A stretch of DNA of 64,000 bases from Bradyrhizobium diazoefficiens (GTDB lineage: Bacteria > Pseudomonadota > Alphaproteobacteria > Rhizobiales > Xanthobacteraceae): NCBI RefSeq assembly GCF_016616235.1, contig NZ_CP067100.1, forward strand, positions 5,887,001 to 5,951,000, read 5' to 3'. Below the pieces are notes generated by a model. The model had not been told where the DNA came from and made no database searches. It saw nothing but the letters and a program-made list of their open reading frames with translations. The stretch's first letter is position 1. Each line of letters begins with the position of its first letter. A program made the translations under genes and the position numbers. Positions 35,579 through 43,748 of this stretch are shown one piece after another.

Positions 35579-35944
35579 TCACGCGCCGCGATAGACCGCT
35601 TCAATATTATTCCCGTCGGGATCAAGAACGAACGCAGCGTAATAGTGGGGGCGACGCAGCCCCGGCTTGCCGTTATCCGTTCCGCCTGCCGCAAGCACAG
35701 CGTTGTAAAACGCGTCAACTTCGGCTTTTGTTCTCGCGACAAAGGCGGTGTGTTGCTTGACAGAATGCGGATGAAACCTGTCGATCCAGAATATTGGATA
35801 GTCTTCGCCGTATCCGATGCCGTCTGTTCCCGCGCCTTCCCGCATCTGCATCACTTTTGGCAGACGAAGAACTCCGAGCGCATGGTCATAGAACGCCGCG
35901 GAGCGCGCGCCGTCTGCGGCCCCAATGCCAGTATGATCAGCCAT
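35579..35944 (-). CDS. VOC family (glyoxalase-like) protein
   Basis: The 121-residue vicinal-oxygen-chelate protein starts at ATG 35944 with GGAG 8 nt upstream. It reads ADHTGIGAADGARSAAFYDH (first metal His), GYGEDYPIFWIDRFHPHSVK, QHTAFVARTKAEVDAFYNAV (second His) and YYAAFVLDPDGNNIEAVYRG (C-terminal metal Glu in NNIEAV). Metal residues look intact. Known members act on glutathione adducts, fosfomycin or aromatic rings; the substrate here is not known. No operon partner. Confidence 0.85.
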   Translation of the reverse strand: MADHTGIGAADGARSAAFYDHALGVLRLPKVMQMREGAGTDGIGYGEDYPIFWIDRFHPHSVKQHTAFVARTKAEVDAFYNAVLAAGGTDNGKPGLRRPHYYAAFVLDPDGNNIEAVYRGA

Positions 35945-36167
35945 GGAACAGCTCCAGCGGATGAGCAGCTTTGTAGCAACCAACTTAGCTTAGGTCTATT
36001 GCGGGTCAAAAGCGGCGGTTGAGGCCACGCGTGGGTGGGCGTCCGGTTTAGCACCGACAGCCGACATCAAACTAGGATCAGAATGGTTCGGCTAAGGGAC
36101 AACAGCAGACTGAGCATCGAACGCTCTATTGCTGCTATCATGAATGAGGAGCGGGAGGTCCGGCGCG

Positions 36168-36767
36168 TCAATTGAGATACTTGCGAAGGATTTCGATGAG
36201 CCGATCCGGCCCCGTCTGCGGCGGGATGAAGCCGAGGTATTCGCCGTTCCGTCCCATCAAATAAATGACACCCGAGTGATCGATGGAATACTCGCCGCTC
36301 CGGTTGTCTTCCACCTTCCCGTAGTACGCCTTGTAGGAATTGGCGAGTTCCTTGATTGTTTTGGAAGATCCAGTCAGCCCGATGAAGCTGGGGTGAAACG
36401 CTTCAAGGTAGTCGGCAAGCACGTCCGTGTCACGTTCCGGGTCGATCGTGATGAAGATCGGTTGAATGCTTTCGGCTTTGGAACCGAGCGCGTCCAACGC
36501 CTGCGTGATTGCCATTAGGTCGGTTGGGCAGACGTCAGGGCAGAAGGTGTAGCCAAAATAGATGATCATCAGCTTGCCACGAAACTCGGTGTCGCTGCGT
36601 ATCTTTCCGTGCTGGTCAGATAGGGTGAACGTTCCACCGATTGGCCCCCGGGCGTACATCAGGTCGTCCATCATCTCCGCGGCCGAGGGTTGCGGTTCGG
36701 CGACCGCCATCGCAGCGCCAATAACCGACGCTGCCACAACAAACACGCACGCCGCCAACTTGGTCAC
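36168..36767 (-). CDS. SCO1/SenC family copper-binding protein
   Basis: The 199-residue protein is exported (MTKLAACVFVVAASVIGAAM, cleavage near VAEPQ). It has the thioredoxin-like SCO fold with the copper ligands Cys-x3-Cys in YFGYTFCPDVCPTDLMAI and the conserved His in GEYSIDHSGVIYLM. SCO proteins insert copper into cytochrome c oxidase CuA or handle periplasmic redox. It follows the Tat-exported metallo-hydrolase gene by 15 nt and is probably in one operon with it. No oxidase genes adjoin. Complete and undamaged. Confidence 0.88.
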   Translation of the reverse strand: MTKLAACVFVVAASVIGAAMAVAEPQPSAAEMMDDLMYARGPIGGTFTLSDQHGKIRSDTEFRGKLMIIYFGYTFCPDVCPTDLMAITQALDALGSKAESIQPIFITIDPERDTDVLADYLEAFHPSFIGLTGSSKTIKELANSYKAYYGKVEDNRSGEYSIDHSGVIYLMGRNGEYLGFIPPQTGPDRLIEILRKYLN

Positions 36768-36782
36768 CGCGCGTCCCGTTAA

Positions 36783-37892
36783 TCAGATACCGAACGTTAT
36801 CCGTGCGCCCGTCGTTGTAGTGAGCACTTTGCCCGGCATCTGGCGCTGCGCTTCTTGGGTGAAGTTCAGCCCGCTACAGTGCATCGGGATCACCACGTCA
36901 GGATTAAGGTTGGCGATCTCAGCGACAACCTTCGTGAGATAGTCAGCCGGTGCCGGCCCGAGATGGAAGCCGCCCATGATGGCATGAACCTTGTCAATAC
37001 CGGACACTGCCATCGCCTGGCGCACCGAATTGACGATGCCGACATGGCCGCAGGAAGAGATGACGATTAGGCCCTTGTCTCTCAGATTGAAGCAGGTTGC
37101 GTGCTCATGGATATGTTCGTCGGGCACGACCTTGCCTTCCATCTCTGCCGGCAAATAGTGGCTGGCATTGCAGCCGGCACCGTCCTTGATCTGAAATCCC
37201 ACCAAGCTGTTCGGAAGCACTTTCTCGATGCTGCTGCGGGTAATCTTGCCGGTGGTGAAGGCCTGACCTCCGATCACGACTGGAGCTTCGCACAGCACAA
37301 CCTTCACGTTTTGTTTGACAATGTCCCGGCGGTCGAGAGTGCCAAAGTCGGCGAGGTCGCCTCCGGCACCCATCTTAACGTAGCGCGGGCAAAAATTGTC
37401 CTCGCCGCCGGCATACATTGTGAGGTCAACCGGTAGATCCTTGCGGTGCCGCTCCAGGAAGCCGAGCAGGCCGCCCCAATGGTCAAAGTGGCCGTGGCTC
37501 ATGATCAGCGCGTCGATTTTAGAAGGATCGAGCCTGAGAAGCTCCATGTTGCCGTTGATCGCTTCGGGTGTCCAACCGAAATCGAGAAGGAAAGTTTTCC
37601 TCTCATTGCCGCGCTGCGGCTCCAGGTACAGCGACAACCCCCATTCGCTATGCAATGGCCGCTTCGGATCGGTCGATCGGCCGGGCTCGGTCCTCACCCC
37701 GCTCACATCTTGCGGCTTAAAGAAGATGTCGCTCGCGCTGTCGACGAGAACCCTGACGGTGAGCTTGTCGACCGTTGGGATCTCGATCGAGCCCGCCTTG
37801 GCCACCTCCCAACAGGAAAAGCTGCCTGTCGCGGCCGTAAGCGTCAGCCCAGCAGAAAACTTTAAAGCATCACGTCGGCTGAAATTTATCAT
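36783..37892 (-). CDS. Tat-exported metallo-beta-lactamase-fold hydrolase
   Basis: ATG 37892, with GGAG upstream, gives a twin-arginine signal (NFSRRDALKFSAGLTLTAAT). The mature enzyme (about 330 aa) shows the MBL metal motif LIMSHGHFDHWGGLLGFLER with intact HxHxDH, SSCGHVGIVNSVRQAM with a metal His, and AIMGGFHLGPA and VVIPMHCSGLNF at the C-terminal sites. The arrangement resembles the group including 7,8-dihydropterin-6-methyl-4-(beta-D-ribofuranosyl)-aminobenzene 5'-phosphate synthase-like MBL proteins. The substrate is unknown. It leads a two-gene operon with the SCO gene; a periplasmic, metal-linked role is likely. Confidence 0.83.
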   Translation of the reverse strand: MINFSRRDALKFSAGLTLTAATGSFSCWEVAKAGSIEIPTVDKLTVRVLVDSASDIFFKPQDVSGVRTEPGRSTDPKRPLHSEWGLSLYLEPQRGNERKTFLLDFGWTPEAINGNMELLRLDPSKIDALIMSHGHFDHWGGLLGFLERHRKDLPVDLTMYAGGEDNFCPRYVKMGAGGDLADFGTLDRRDIVKQNVKVVLCEAPVVIGGQAFTTGKITRSSIEKVLPNSLVGFQIKDGAGCNASHYLPAEMEGKVVPDEHIHEHATCFNLRDKGLIVISSCGHVGIVNSVRQAMAVSGIDKVHAIMGGFHLGPAPADYLTKVVAEIANLNPDVVIPMHCSGLNFTQEAQRQMPGKVLTTTTGARITFGI

Positions 37893-38050
37893 GAGCAATT
37901 CTCCATTCGACACTTTCCGGCCGGCGAAGATTATCCCTCAATTACAGGCGCAATCTATTCCGCTGTCAACGCAATAGGGGATCGTCTCAGCTGACGTCGG
38001 TTGTGGGTCACAAGCGGCGGTCGGGGCGGAATCGACGCTCCGGAACTTAT

Positions 38051-39361
38051 TCAGATGACGGCTGCGAATAGGCGCATTGTCTCGGCGATGCCCTTAAGCT
38101 CAGCAGGTCCCTTATCGACGAACTTGAGGCCAGCACCTGCCACCAAGTCTTTTACCGTGCTCGAGGCCAGAACTTCGCTTGCTTTCGCATGCTGAGCTAC
38201 CCGTGCTGCGATGTGCACAGCAATGCCGCCCACATCGTCTCCCATCATTTCAACCTCACCGGTATGGACGCCGGCCCGCACTTCGAGATCGAGCGGCCGC
38301 ACCGCGCTGACAATCCTCTGGGCGCAGCGGACAGCGCGCGCCGGGCCGTCGAACAGCGCCAGAAATCCGTCGCCTGTAGTTTTAACCTCGCGTCCGCGAT
38401 GCCGCTCCAATTCCGAACGCACCGTCGCATGATGCGCTTCCAGAGTTGAACGCCACTGCCGGTCACCCACCAACGAGGCCCTCCTTGTCGAATCGACGAT
38501 ATCGGTGAACAGCACAGTCGAGAGGACGCGATCAACGTCGAAGGCAGTGGCGGAAACACCCATGAATTGTCTGATCTCCTCGACAAGTCGATCCTGATCT
38601 CCTGACCATGCGAGGTGATCGCTACCCGGTAGTTCGATGTAGCGCGCCTGAGAAATTCTCTCTCCAAGCTCGCGCCCGGCGAGTGCACGAATCCGTACGT
38701 CGTCGCACCGGTGCATGACAAGCGTAGGAACACGGATCGACGGCAGGATGGCGGTCACGTCGATCTCGCGGTTCATACGCATCAGATTGATCACATCAGA
38801 CGGGCTGGCGGCGGAGCGCTCGAACTTGGCGAAGCGCTCCATGGCTCCGGGAATTGCGGCTGCCGATGGGGAGAAACTTGGCAGACTTTTGCCGGAACCC
38901 CAGTTGGACCGGATATCACGCTCGAGTCCCGCAAAATCGTCAAACGGAACGGAGGCGCCAACCGTGCGCGCATACGTGCCGAACAGGATAAGGCCGGCGA
39001 CCCGTTCAGGGTAGGTCGCTGCGAACAGAATCGACATCGGCCCGCCCTCCGAGACACCGAACAAGTAGGCTCTCTTGGAACCCGCGGCGCCGAGGACGGC
39101 GCGGATATCGTCGATCCTTTCATCGAGATGCGGGACACCGACGCCACGATCACTGAGACCCGTGCCGCGTTTGTCGAATCGGATCAGTCGCGAGAACGAG
39201 CCGAGGTCATTAAGGAACCGCGCGGCGTTGGGATTCTCCCACGACAGCTCCAGATGCGATACAAAGCCCGGCGTCATGAGCAAATCCGGACCGTCCTGTC
39301 CGGATATTTGGTACGCGACGAAGACCTCGCCGCTGGTCACATAGCGCGTCTCGACAACCAT
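38051..39361 (-). CDS. Alpha/beta hydrolase fused to a class III adenylate/guanylate cyclase domain
   Basis: The 436-residue protein has two domains. Residues about 1-265 form an alpha/beta hydrolase: DLLMTPGFVSHLELSWENPN, RFDKRGTGLSD, the nucleophile elbow LFGVSEGGPMSI, VPTLVMHRCDD and the His in GSDHLAWSGD. Residues about 270-436 form a class III nucleotide cyclase: TVLFTDIVDSTRRASLVGDR (metal Asp), REVKTTGDGFLALFDGPARA (second metal Asp), LEVRAGVHTGEVE and GIAVHIAARVAQHAKASEVL. This fusion is known from rhizobia and mycobacteria and may couple a small ligand to cAMP. ATG 39361 behind GGGAAG is chosen rather than 39412. The frame is intact. Confidence 0.87.
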   Translation of the reverse strand: MVVETRYVTSGEVFVAYQISGQDGPDLLMTPGFVSHLELSWENPNAARFLNDLGSFSRLIRFDKRGTGLSDRGVGVPHLDERIDDIRAVLGAAGSKRAYLFGVSEGGPMSILFAATYPERVAGLILFGTYARTVGASVPFDDFAGLERDIRSNWGSGKSLPSFSPSAAAIPGAMERFAKFERSAASPSDVINLMRMNREIDVTAILPSIRVPTLVMHRCDDVRIRALAGRELGERISQARYIELPGSDHLAWSGDQDRLVEEIRQFMGVSATAFDVDRVLSTVLFTDIVDSTRRASLVGDRQWRSTLEAHHATVRSELERHRGREVKTTGDGFLALFDGPARAVRCAQRIVSAVRPLDLEVRAGVHTGEVEMMGDDVGGIAVHIAARVAQHAKASEVLASSTVKDLVAGAGLKFVDKGPAELKGIAETMRLFAAVI

Positions 39362-39712
39362 GGCTTCCCGCCACTCTGGGTCACTGGGTAGCCTACGGCT
39401 AAACGGCCACACAGCGCAATCGAGCAGCGAGAGGCTAGCGAGAGGCTCATGGCGTGTGGCCGTCGCCTCAGGCTGGCCCCTGTTCGCTGAGGGTCCGCGG
39501 CGTACCCCTGCCGGAGCCTTTCGGAAGTCGGCTTCGGATTAAAAGCTGCTCTCTGCTGCCCTCATGAACTTGGTCAGCTCATTTCTCCGAAGCTGACTCC
39601 GGCGCGATCCGGGCTCTAAGTCAGCCATGGGCCAAGAGCAGACACGCCGAACCGTATAGCGCGACTGAAGCCACCAACTATGTCGGCAATCGTCAATTCT
39701 GCATGTGTTTGA

Positions 39713-40180
39713 CTATTTCAGAGCCAGGCTGCTGCAGTACCACGGGACATCATTAGGTCTCCACGCCAGCAGCATTCCTGTCGCCCGGCACTCTTCGTAG
39801 GTCTTGAAATTATAGACGTTTCTGCACGTTGACGACGGCGCCGGCCAGGCGGATATCGAGCAGCCGTGCCAAGGGGCGGTTCTTGACTTGAAGCTTGTAG
39901 CGCAACCGCCGACGCAACTGCCACTGATGCTCGCGAGCTTAGCGAGCTTTGCTGGTTCCGGGATCGACGTTGCCAATATCGTTCCAACGGTCGTCGGCGT
40001 CAGGTCGTGCACAGCACTTCGGGCAAGCGCGTGCTGTTTCGGCTTTGGCCTAACTGTTGGAGCGTCGACAGTGACGGCGGGAAGGGTCGTTGCAGTTTGC
40101 GACAATGCCGGACTGCCCGATCCAAATATCACCAAGGCGATCAAAAAACCGGGGGCAAGTACACGCGCCGAGAACCTCAT
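39713..40180 (-). CDS. Exported hypothetical protein with a Cys-rich C-terminal domain (155 aa)
   Basis: The N-terminus MRFSARVLAPGFLIALVIFG, then SGSPALSQ, is a signal peptide. A proline/basic linker leads to the C-terminal domain: GSCVGGCATSFKSRTAPWHG, CSISAWPAPSSTCRNVYNFK and TYEECRATGMLLAWRPNDVP, ending WYCSSLALK. Six Cys, some in CVGGC spacing, suggest disulfides or metal binding in the periplasm. I recall the domain in other Bradyrhizobium exported proteins of unknown function. The frame is complete; it stands alone. Confidence 0.68.
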   Translation of the reverse strand: MRFSARVLAPGFLIALVIFGSGSPALSQTATTLPAVTVDAPTVRPKPKQHALARSAVHDLTPTTVGTILATSIPEPAKLAKLASISGSCVGGCATSFKSRTAPWHGCSISAWPAPSSTCRNVYNFKTYEECRATGMLLAWRPNDVPWYCSSLALK

Positions 40181-40554
40181 GACGACGTCTCCCTACGCTC
40201 AGAACCCAAAGTTGCTCGGTTTAGTTGAAAACTACAAGATGGCCGCCGATGGGACACAAGCAAGCCCTGAAGCTTGCAGCCGGTGGCTTGACGTCCGCTA
40301 TGGGTCAAAGTGAGAAGTCTGAGTGCTCAGCCGGCAGGTCGGCTTTCCCCCTAGCTCCGGACAGACCACTGCATCGGACCAGCGGACGCGATGGCCACAA
40401 GCGGGCATTCCATCAACGAGCCGGGATCGTAAACTCAAAGAGAGCCTTGCCTTCGTCTAACTGGCATCTATCCGGCTATGGCTGGCCACGCGCGATATGC
40501 GTCCACGCCCTACTCGAAGAGTAGTCTGTGTCGCGGTGCGATCATATCCAGTAG
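40181..40554. other. No recognisable gene
   Basis: The interval between two minus-strand exported-protein genes carries only short frames without motifs. I see no repeat or terminator worth naming. Confidence 0.4.
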
Positions 40555-40941
40555 CTACTTGCTACCTGGCGCGAGAATGCCGGTATTGTTAGTGTTTCCC
40601 AAATTATTGACGGCGTTGTTTGCCGTTGGGTTGCTATAGGAGGTGGAGCTTGACGAAGTGCTTCCGGCCTGGGGAGGACCACCAGTTGACCTATTCAGGT
40701 TGTTGCCTGTCGTCCCGTGGCTAAGCGCGTTGCTCGTGTTCGGGCCGGGTGAGCCTCCCGTACCGTTTACACTCCCGCTGCTCGACATCGAGCCAGCTGC
40801 CATTCCAGACGAGCTTGAAGCTCCCGAAGATGCACCGCCCCCACTGCTGCCTCCTCCGGATCCACCGCCTTGCGCCAGCGCTGTATACGAAGCGCTAGCA
40901 AGCATTGCTGCAAGTGCTGTCACAATAAATGCGCGATGCAT
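40555..40941 (-). CDS. Gly/Ser/Asn-rich exported protein (128 aa)
   Basis: ATG 40941 follows AGGAGG at 8 nt. The signal peptide MHRAFIVTALAAMLASASYT, cleavage near ALAQG, is followed by a low-complexity Gly/Ser part and an Asn/Thr-rich end (NPTANNAVNNLGNTNNTGIL). It resembles the other small exported repeat proteins at 11538, 14793 and 26668. A weak promoter-like GGAAC-N17-ACTT lies upstream on the minus strand. Function unknown. Confidence 0.68.
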   Translation of the reverse strand: MHRAFIVTALAAMLASASYTALAQGGGSGGGSSGGGASSGASSSSGMAAGSMSSSGSVNGTGGSPGPNTSNALSHGTTGNNLNRSTGGPPQAGSTSSSSTSYSNPTANNAVNNLGNTNNTGILAPGSK

Positions 40942-41071
40942 GACATGACCTCCTGAAGGCCTACAAAATCAAGTACTCTCTCCCTCGAGGCGTTCCTAGG
41001 TAGAGCGGGATTTATGACGCGGGGAAGCTAGGCCATTGTCGCGAGCAGGACAGCGGCTAATTGGCGGGAGC

Positions 41072-41097
41072 GGAACTTCATACCGGCATCGGCCGTT
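41072..41097 (+). promoter_or_regulatory. EcfG-type promoter, full consensus (GGAAC-N17-CGTT)
   Basis: GGAAC at 41072-41076 and CGTT at 41094-41097 are 17 nt apart, 32 nt ahead of a 36-aa membrane-peptide gene. Confidence 0.58.
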
Positions 41098-41129
41098 CAC
41101 CAAGCCCTAATGGTGCAAGGAAGGGCAAG

Positions 41130-41240
41130 ATGACGGACCTCACGAAAAAGGAGCTGATGATCTTCGCTGCGGGCGCTTTAGTGGCGCTACCAGTCTTTGG
41201 GGGGTTGGGACTCGCAGTGCTGGGAGTCGTCACTTGGTAA
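41130..41240 (+). CDS. 36-aa single-span membrane peptide
   Basis: ATG 41130 follows AAGGAAGGG. The product MTDLTKKELMIFAAGALVAL, then PVFGGLGLAVLGVVTW, has a short charged N-terminus and one hydrophobic span. It is the third very small membrane peptide in this region with a stress-type promoter motif directly upstream (others at 1589 and 17010). No family is recognised. The context of promoter, ribosome-binding site and membrane span makes it credible. Confidence 0.55.
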   Translation: MTDLTKKELMIFAAGALVALPVFGGLGLAVLGVVTW

Positions 41241-41279
41241 GGCGTCTTCGTCGAATCCAGCGCGTTGGCGGGCATCGAC

Positions 41280-41390
41280 CGCGGCCGCTTATGTCCCGCT
41301 GAGCTTTGCCCCAGGCGAAGCTTACCAGTTCGACTGGAGCCACGAGGTGGTCCTGCTGAGCGGCACCACGGTGATCGTGAAGGGGACGGC
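41280..41390 (+). mobile_element. istA: Fragment of an IS21-family transposase (IstA)
   Basis: The plus strand reads AAYVPLSFAPGEAYQFDWSH, then EVVLLSGTTVIVKG, which is the start of the IS21 IstA catalytic core (QFDWSHE carries the first DDE Asp). The homology ends after about 36 residues and no IstB or terminal repeats are seen. It is an old remnant, possibly involved in rearrangements here. Confidence 0.72.
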
Positions 41391-41557
41391 TGTCGGCGGC
41401 TTCCGCCCTTATGTGCGATTGCTCATCTGCTCCTCCTTCGGTGCTTCCGGCAGAAGCGGGACATCTGGAAATCAGGCGTTCACGAGCGGGGTTTCCTATA
41501 ATCTCCTGTAGCTCTACAGTGCGGAACAGGTTCAAGGCGGAGCCACGGAGGACACCA

Positions 41558-42051
41558 ATGAAGCACCGTAGCGTTCTCGGTATGTGCATTGCCACGGCTT
41601 TGGGGCTGTTGCCTTTAGTCAGCAGTCATGGCTGAAGAAAGGACTCGTTGGAACGTGGACGGTTCTCTCGTGGGAACAAATGAAAAGCGACGGCACCACG
41701 TTGCGGCAGTTCGGAGCAAACCCAACGGGTATGGCCATTTTTGACGCACGCGGGCGGTACATCATCACGGTTATGCGCTCAGACCGGGCCAAGTACGCAA
41801 GCAATGCGCTCTGGCGAGGCTCTGCGGAAGAAAACGAAGCAACAGCCAATGGGACCCAGACCTACTTCGGGACTTACTCGGTGAATGACCAAGACCGCAG
41901 CGTCGCAATTCATGTTGAAGGTAGTTCCTTTCCGAATTGGAATGGTTCAGATCAGAAACGCTTCGTTGCGATCACTGGAGATCAGCTCACGCTAACTATT
42001 CGTCCTCCAAGCGGGGAGAGCGTCGATGTGGTTTGGAAGCGAGCAAAATGA
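41558..42051 (+). pseudogene. Exported lipocalin-like protein, frameshifted after the signal peptide
   Basis: ATG 41558 gives a signal peptide, MKHRSVLGMCIATALGLLPL, then VSSHG and a stop. The mature part lies in another frame: QQSWLKKGLVGTWTVLSWEQ, NPTGMAIFDARGRYIITVMR, GTQTYFGTYSVNDQDRSVAI and RFVAITGDQLTLTIRPPSGE, ending VWKRAK. These blocks match the lipocalin-like domain (GTWxLVSWE, DxxGRYxxxxxR, GTYxV). The shift lies near 41608. Without the signal, a GTG in the second frame (41584) could give a cytoplasmic product. Function of the family is unknown. Confidence 0.65.
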
Positions 42052-42481
42052 ACACCCACGTCGCGTCGGCTTCTGCCCCTCGCGACATTGCCGCGGTCGC
42101 GCATAGGGGCGGTATCAGAGCGAAGCGAACCACGCCGCCGGTTTATGAGTACACGGCTAGTGCGGAATCGAAGTGACCGGCGAAGAGCCTCCCGTGATCC
42201 AGCGGACAGGCCAAGCCGCTTCGCTTGGCATCGATCGCAGGTTGCCGCTGGTCCGGCGCTCACGCCCGATTGCCGCCGATGAGGCTCAATCGCTCTTCGC
42301 AGTCCTTCGGGAGCCGAAGCTCGGCCAGAATCGCAAGACGACCCTCGATATGTGAGGGGCTTTCGGCAACTTCAGGAAGACGGCGCGCCTACTTCCGAGG
42401 GGCCGGCGCCTGCGCGTTCGAATTCGCCGGCTAAACTCGCCGTCGGTTGGTGAGACGTCGACTAAGAGCCAGAAGGAGACG
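42052..42481 (+). pseudogene. Gene-poor stretch ending with an FMN-protein fragment
   Basis: Most of this interval holds nothing I can name. At 42285-42354 the plus strand reads EAQSLFAVLREPKLGQNRKT, then TLDM and a stop, repeating the C-terminus of the general-stress FMN-protein remnant at 32645-32881. About 35 nt are nearly identical between the two places. Confidence 0.5.
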
Positions 42482-43690
42482 TTAGAGCACCCCCAGCTCT
42501 TTGGCTCGATCGAGGCTCGCGATCATCGATACTCTTCGTAGGAACTCGCGAGTCAGTTGTCGGTCATTCGCCGTCCGTCTCAGTTCGTCGCGGAAGCCAT
42601 CTCGCTCGTCAGGGTCACTGGTTTCCAGATTGCGCTTGGTGCGGATGGAGTGCTTCTGCACATGCTCGATTGCCACCGCGCGGCGCTGCAGATCGTAAAG
42701 ATCCAAATCAGTGTCTGGAGCCGGTCTTGTGCAAAACTCACCCAGTCGCTCCGCCAGATTCACCGCATCGTGGATTCCTCCGTTCAATCCCATCCCGCCC
42801 AGCGGATTGTTGATGTGAGCAGCATCGCCGGCGAGAAAGACGCGCCCGGCGCGGAATGCCGCCGCGACACGCTGGTGCACTTTGAAGAGGGCGATGTGTG
42901 CGATCTCGCCGTCGTCAACTCCGGAAGCAAGCGTTGACAGCGCGGTTCGGGCAAAGGCGCGGCTGGTCGCTGTAGCATCTGGCAGATCTCGCGCGAGCGG
43001 TAATATCACGCGCCACCTCGAGGGGAGTTGCAACAGGAAGCGCCAGTTCATCGGTGCCGCCACATAGGTCAGCGATTCCACACCCGCGAGCGCGGTATGG
43101 AAATCGAAAGACGTGTCTACGATCAGAAAGCGTTCGGGCCAGGTGAAGCCTTCGAACGGAATGCCAAGCGCCTTGCGCACCGCGCTGTGACTGCCGTCGG
43201 CGCCGATGAGCCAGCTGCCGCGTTCCTCTCGCGGAGCGGAGCTGAACGATGAGAGCTCGACGGTGACGCCGGTCCGATCTTGCGAAACGCCGCTAACTCG
43301 CGTTCCAAACTCGATTTGGTAGTTCGGATTGCCGGACAGTTGATCGTGAATGATGCGCGTGAGATTGAATTGCTCGCACTGCAATCTGTACGGATGCCGT
43401 GTCGAGTCGGCGATAGCGGAATAGTCAAAGGTGGCCATCACCTCGTCGCGTCCGGAGCGATATTGCAGCCGGCGCGCAATCAAACCGCGTTGGGCGAGCG
43501 ATTCGGCCAAGCCGAGGTCGTCGAGCATATCGAGCGTCGGTGGATGGAAGGTCGTCGCCCGCGATTCCGTGGTGAGCGCCGCGGACGCTTCGAACACCTT
43601 CACCGGAATACCGCGCCGTACCAGGCAGGCGGCTGCCGTGAGGCCGACTGGTCCTGCGCCGGCGATCAATATGCGCTGGTTCGGCATCAT
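42482..43690 (-). CDS. FAD-dependent aromatic-type monooxygenase (class A)
   Basis: The 402-residue flavoprotein hydroxylase starts ATG 43690 with NQRILIAGAGPVGLTAAACL (GxGxxG), VKVFEASAALTTESRATTFH, and the DG motif GSWLIGADGSHSAVRKALGI. The GD motif is RVFLAGDAAHINNPLGGMGL, then NGGIHDAVNLAERL. This is the FAD_binding_3 family; members hydroxylate phenols or similar substrates with NADPH. The long upstream open frame lacks family sequence. The substrate is unknown; the neighbour is a chimeric transport/dehydrogenase gene and offers no clue. The frame is intact. Confidence 0.87.
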   Translation of the reverse strand: MMPNQRILIAGAGPVGLTAAACLVRRGIPVKVFEASAALTTESRATTFHPPTLDMLDDLGLAESLAQRGLIARRLQYRSGRDEVMATFDYSAIADSTRHPYRLQCEQFNLTRIIHDQLSGNPNYQIEFGTRVSGVSQDRTGVTVELSSFSSAPREERGSWLIGADGSHSAVRKALGIPFEGFTWPERFLIVDTSFDFHTALAGVESLTYVAAPMNWRFLLQLPSRWRVILPLARDLPDATATSRAFARTALSTLASGVDDGEIAHIALFKVHQRVAAAFRAGRVFLAGDAAHINNPLGGMGLNGGIHDAVNLAERLGEFCTRPAPDTDLDLYDLQRRAVAIEHVQKHSIRTKRNLETSDPDERDGFRDELRRTANDRQLTREFLRRVSMIASLDRAKELGVL

Positions 43691-43748
43691 TTCGGTGGGT
43701 GCCTTGTGACTAGTTGAGAAACCGGGAGACGGGTCGGCCTGCCAGAGC

